DNA of 22,259 nucleotides, from positions 1 to 22,259 of the forward strand of contig JAWVYO010000036.1 in assembly GCA_033722675.1 (NCBI GenBank), given 5' to 3'. Below, piece by piece: positions 20,094 to 22,259 of this stretch. A program made the position numbers and the translations under genes. Under the pieces are notes generated by a model that was not told the DNA's origin, did no database searches, and was given only the letters and a program-made list of their open reading frames with translations. The stretch comes from DATHYU01 sp033722675. GTDB taxonomy: Bacteria; Actinomycetota; Acidimicrobiia; Spongiisociales; UBA11373. The first letter of the stretch is position 1. Every line of letters starts with the position of its first letter.

Positions 20094-22201
20094 GTCCTTC
20101 GACCGACGTGGCCGAGGCGATGGCGGCGATGCTCGAGGCGCAGTCGGTCGCGATCGTCGGTGCCTCGACGGACCCGAAGAAGGTCGGGTCGCGGCCCGTC
20201 GACTATCTGATCAGAATCGGCTTCCCCGGCAGGATCTACCCGGTCAACCCGTCGACGGACGAGATCCGGGGTCTCCGGTGCTACCCGTCGCTCGGGGCGC
20301 TGCCCGAGGTCCCGGACGTCGTCGGGGTCGTCGTCTCGGCCGATCTCACGAAGCGCATCGTCACCGAGGCGGCGGAGCTCGGGGTCCGGGCAGCGGTCGT
20401 GATCACGTCGGGCTTCGGGGAGATCGACGAGGAGGGGGCGGTCCGCGAGGCCGAACTCGCCGCCATCGCCCGGGAGCACGGAATGCTCCTCGTCGGCCCG
20501 AACTCCGTCGGGATCATCCACACGCCGAACAGCTTCGCCCTGACCTTCACGGCGGCCCTCTTGAAGGGCTCCCTCACCCGGCCGGGCGGCATCGGCCTGG
20601 TGTCGCAGTCGGGGGCCTTCGGGACGATCATCTTCGCGCTCGCCCGGGACGCCGACCTCGGTCTCCGGTCGTACGTGAGCACGGGCAACGAAGCCGCCTT
20701 CGGGCTCCACGACTTCATGGCCGGCCTCGTCGAGGATCCGGGTATCCGGGTGGTCGGCGGCTACGTGGAGGCGATCCGTGACGGTCCCGGCTTCGTCCGG
20801 GCGGCGCAGCGGGCCCACGAGCTGGGCAAGCCCGTCGTGCTGGTCAAGGTGGGCGCCTCCGACGCGGGGCGGGCGGCGGCGTCCTCGCACACGGGGGCGC
20901 TCGCCGGCAACGACGACGCCTATGCGGCCGCCTTCCGTCGCCTCGGCGTCGTGCGCGCCGAGGACGAGCGGCACATGCTCGACGTGCTCGACACGTTCGA
21001 CACCTGGTACCGGTTCCCCCGGGGGCGGCGCGTGGCGGTCGTGTCGATGTCCGGTGGGGCCGGGGTCCTGCTCTGCGACGACCTCGACCGGCGCGGCCTC
21101 GAGGTCCCGGCCTTCTCACCGGGATTGCACGGGCGGCTGAGCGAGTTGCTCCCCCGCTACGGATCGGCCCAGAACCCCGTCGACCTCACCGGCCAGTTCG
21201 TCACCAACCCCTCCGGCCTGAGGGACGTCCTGGAGGCGATCGTCCACAGCGGGGACGTCGACGCCGTCATGCTGTTCGCCGGCATCGGCTGGACGGGCGA
21301 GGGGTCGTGGGCCGAGTCGGTCGCCGAGCTCACGTCGTCGGGAGCGCCGATCATGGTGGTGACGCAGCTCGCACCGCCCCACGCCCTCGCGACGCTGCGA
21401 GCGGCCGGCATCCCCGCCTTCTCCAGCCCGATCCAGGCCTCCCGCGTCCTGTCCTCCGTGGTCGAGTGGACCTCCCGGCCCCACTGGAGCCCTCCCGAGC
21501 CGCTGGCGATCCCCGAGCGCCGGATCCCCGCAGCGCCCAGCGAGGCCGAGGCGAAGGCGATGCTCGCCGAGGTCGGGATCCCGGTGCCCCGGTCGATCGT
21601 CGCCGACACCCCCGACGAGGCCGCAGAGCGGGCGGAGGACCTGGGTGATCGGGTGGTGGTGAAGGGACAGGGTCCCGGACTGGAGCACAAGACCGACCTC
21701 GGCGCGATCGAGGTCGGGCTGCCCGTCGCCGAGGTCGCTGCGGCCTGTGGGAGGATCGCCGACCGCGTGGCGGAGCGATCGGGTTCCGCCGTCGTGGAGA
21801 GCTATCTGGTCGAGTCCCTGGCGCCCGACGGGGTCGACTGCGTCATCGGCGCGGTGTGGGAGGAACCCTTCGGCCATCTCATGATGGTGGGGTTGGGGGG
21901 CACGACCGTCGAGGTGCTGGGCGACGTGGCCTTCGGGATGGCACCCATGGACGTCGAGGAGGCCGAGGCGCTCATCCGGTCCCTCCGGGCCTTCCCGCTC
22001 CTGGAGGGCCATCGCGGCTCGGAGCCCATGGACGTGGGCGCGCTGGCGGCGGCGCTGTCGGACATCTCGCGTCTCTGCGCGCATCTCGGACCCTCGGTGC
22101 GCGAGCTCGACGTCAACCCCGTGCGGGTGCTGCCCGCCGGTCAGGGCGTCGTGGCGCTGGACGCGCTCGTCGTCGGTTCCCCCGACAGCCACGAGGCGTA
22201 G
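20090..22201 (+). CDS. ADP-forming acyl-CoA synthetase (fused alpha-beta, ATP-grasp)
   Basis: This 703-residue NDP-forming acyl-CoA ligase of the acetyl-CoA synthetase (ADP-forming) family has an N-terminal CoA-binding domain (SVAIVGASTDPKKVGSRPVD, IYPVNPSTDEIRGL), then a succinyl-CoA-ligase-like domain (GLVSQSGAFGTIIFALARD) with the phospho-His segment ASSHTGALAGNDDAY (His267), and a C-terminal ATP-grasp domain (AKAMLAEVGIPVPRSIV, EHKTDLGAIEVGL, MMVGLGGTTVEVLGDVAFG). No acetyltransferase domain is attached. It makes an acyl-CoA from acid, CoA and ATP reversibly. A family member is the ligase reported for sulfoacetate in Bilophila (SauCD), whereas Cupriavidus uses an AMP-forming enzyme. Here it is last in the xsc operon, ATGA-coupled to the acyl-CoA dehydrogenase, and probably activates the entering acid; acetate or another acid is possible. 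Its 3' end overlaps a convergent partial gene. Confidence 0.9.
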   Translation: MSPSTDVAEAMAAMLEAQSVAIVGASTDPKKVGSRPVDYLIRIGFPGRIYPVNPSTDEIRGLRCYPSLGALPEVPDVVGVVVSADLTKRIVTEAAELGVRAAVVITSGFGEIDEEGAVREAELAAIAREHGMLLVGPNSVGIIHTPNSFALTFTAALLKGSLTRPGGIGLVSQSGAFGTIIFALARDADLGLRSYVSTGNEAAFGLHDFMAGLVEDPGIRVVGGYVEAIRDGPGFVRAAQRAHELGKPVVLVKVGASDAGRAAASSHTGALAGNDDAYAAAFRRLGVVRAEDERHMLDVLDTFDTWYRFPRGRRVAVVSMSGGAGVLLCDDLDRRGLEVPAFSPGLHGRLSELLPRYGSAQNPVDLTGQFVTNPSGLRDVLEAIVHSGDVDAVMLFAGIGWTGEGSWAESVAELTSSGAPIMVVTQLAPPHALATLRAAGIPAFSSPIQASRVLSSVVEWTSRPHWSPPEPLAIPERRIPAAPSEAEAKAMLAEVGIPVPRSIVADTPDEAAERAEDLGDRVVVKGQGPGLEHKTDLGAIEVGLPVAEVAAACGRIADRVAERSGSAVVESYLVESLAPDGVDCVIGAVWEEPFGHLMMVGLGGTTVEVLGDVAFGMAPMDVEEAEALIRSLRAFPLLEGHRGSEPMDVGALAAALSDISRLCAHLGPSVRELDVNPVRVLPAGQGVVALDALVVGSPDSHEA

Positions 22202-22259
22202 TCGGTGAAGCCCTCGTGCGGGGTCCCGGGCCAGCCGCCGAGCTCGTCGACGATCCTGC
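22141..22259 (-). CDS. C-terminal fragment of an unidentified protein (runs off right edge)
   Basis: The minus strand encodes RIVDELGGWPGTPHEGFTDY followed by ASWLSGEPTTSASSATTP and a TGA at 22141-22143. Nearly every codon ends in G or C and the residue mix looks protein-like, unlike the arginine-rich shadow frames, so a convergent gene entering from the right is likely. It overlaps the last 61 bp of the acyl-CoA synthetase gene. Too little is visible to name a family. Confidence 0.5.
   Translation of the reverse strand, partial: RIVDELGGWPGTPHEGFTDYASWLSGEPTTSASSATTP

Overview
The window is very GC-rich and gene-dense, with many GTG starts, 4-nt ATGA/GTGA gene overlaps, and start codons preceded closely by TANNNT hexamers instead of a Shine-Dalgarno. 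It also carries an F420-type LLM oxidoreductase. Together these point to a high-GC actinobacterium, plausibly an environmental lineage such as Acidimicrobiia; that placement is inference. No rRNA, tRNA, CRISPR, IS element or transcription regulator was seen.

Layout. (1) 1-274 is non-coding and holds a 50-bp direct repeat with strong hairpins. (2) 275-3502: a frameshifted SnoaL-like gene and an EthD-like gene on the minus strand, an F420-dependent LLM oxidoreductase on the plus strand, and an FAD-binding fumarate-reductase-like oxidoreductase on the minus strand. (3) 3603-6186: a tight plus-strand operon of two paralogous Asp/Glu-racemase-fold proteins, both lacking the usual catalytic cysteines, followed by phosphate acetyltransferase (pta). 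(4) 6079-8816: two MmgE/PrpD-family genes on the minus strand. (5) 8896-10443: a SnoaL-like gene and a 12-TM MFS transporter, converging. (6) 10633-12737: a third MmgE/PrpD gene overlapping an atypical SDR. (7) 12738-12971: a spacer with four copies of a 17-bp tandem repeat, a sigma70-like promoter and a strong SD. (8) 12972-22201: a seven-gene operon of xsc (sulfoacetaldehyde acetyltransferase), a sauS-like acylating sulfoacetaldehyde dehydrogenase, 3-hydroxyacyl-CoA dehydrogenase, enoyl-CoA hydratase, thiolase, acyl-CoA dehydrogenase and an ADP-forming acyl-CoA synthetase. A minus-strand gene enters at the right edge.

The main reading is organosulfonate catabolism. Xsc desulfonates sulfoacetaldehyde to sulfite and acetyl phosphate, and Pta turns acetyl phosphate into acetyl-CoA. 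SauS makes sulfoacetaldehyde from sulfoacetyl-CoA. Because xsc and sauS are co-transcribed with a complete beta-oxidation set and an acyl-CoA synthetase, I propose that an omega-sulfoalkanoate (simplest case 4-sulfobutanoate) is activated and beta-oxidised, and that thiolysis yields sulfoacetyl-CoA for SauS, Xsc and Pta. I know of no described pathway with this arrangement. The roles of the three MmgE/PrpD proteins, the two racemase-like proteins and the degenerate SDR are unknown. Sulfite oxidation or export genes are absent from the window.
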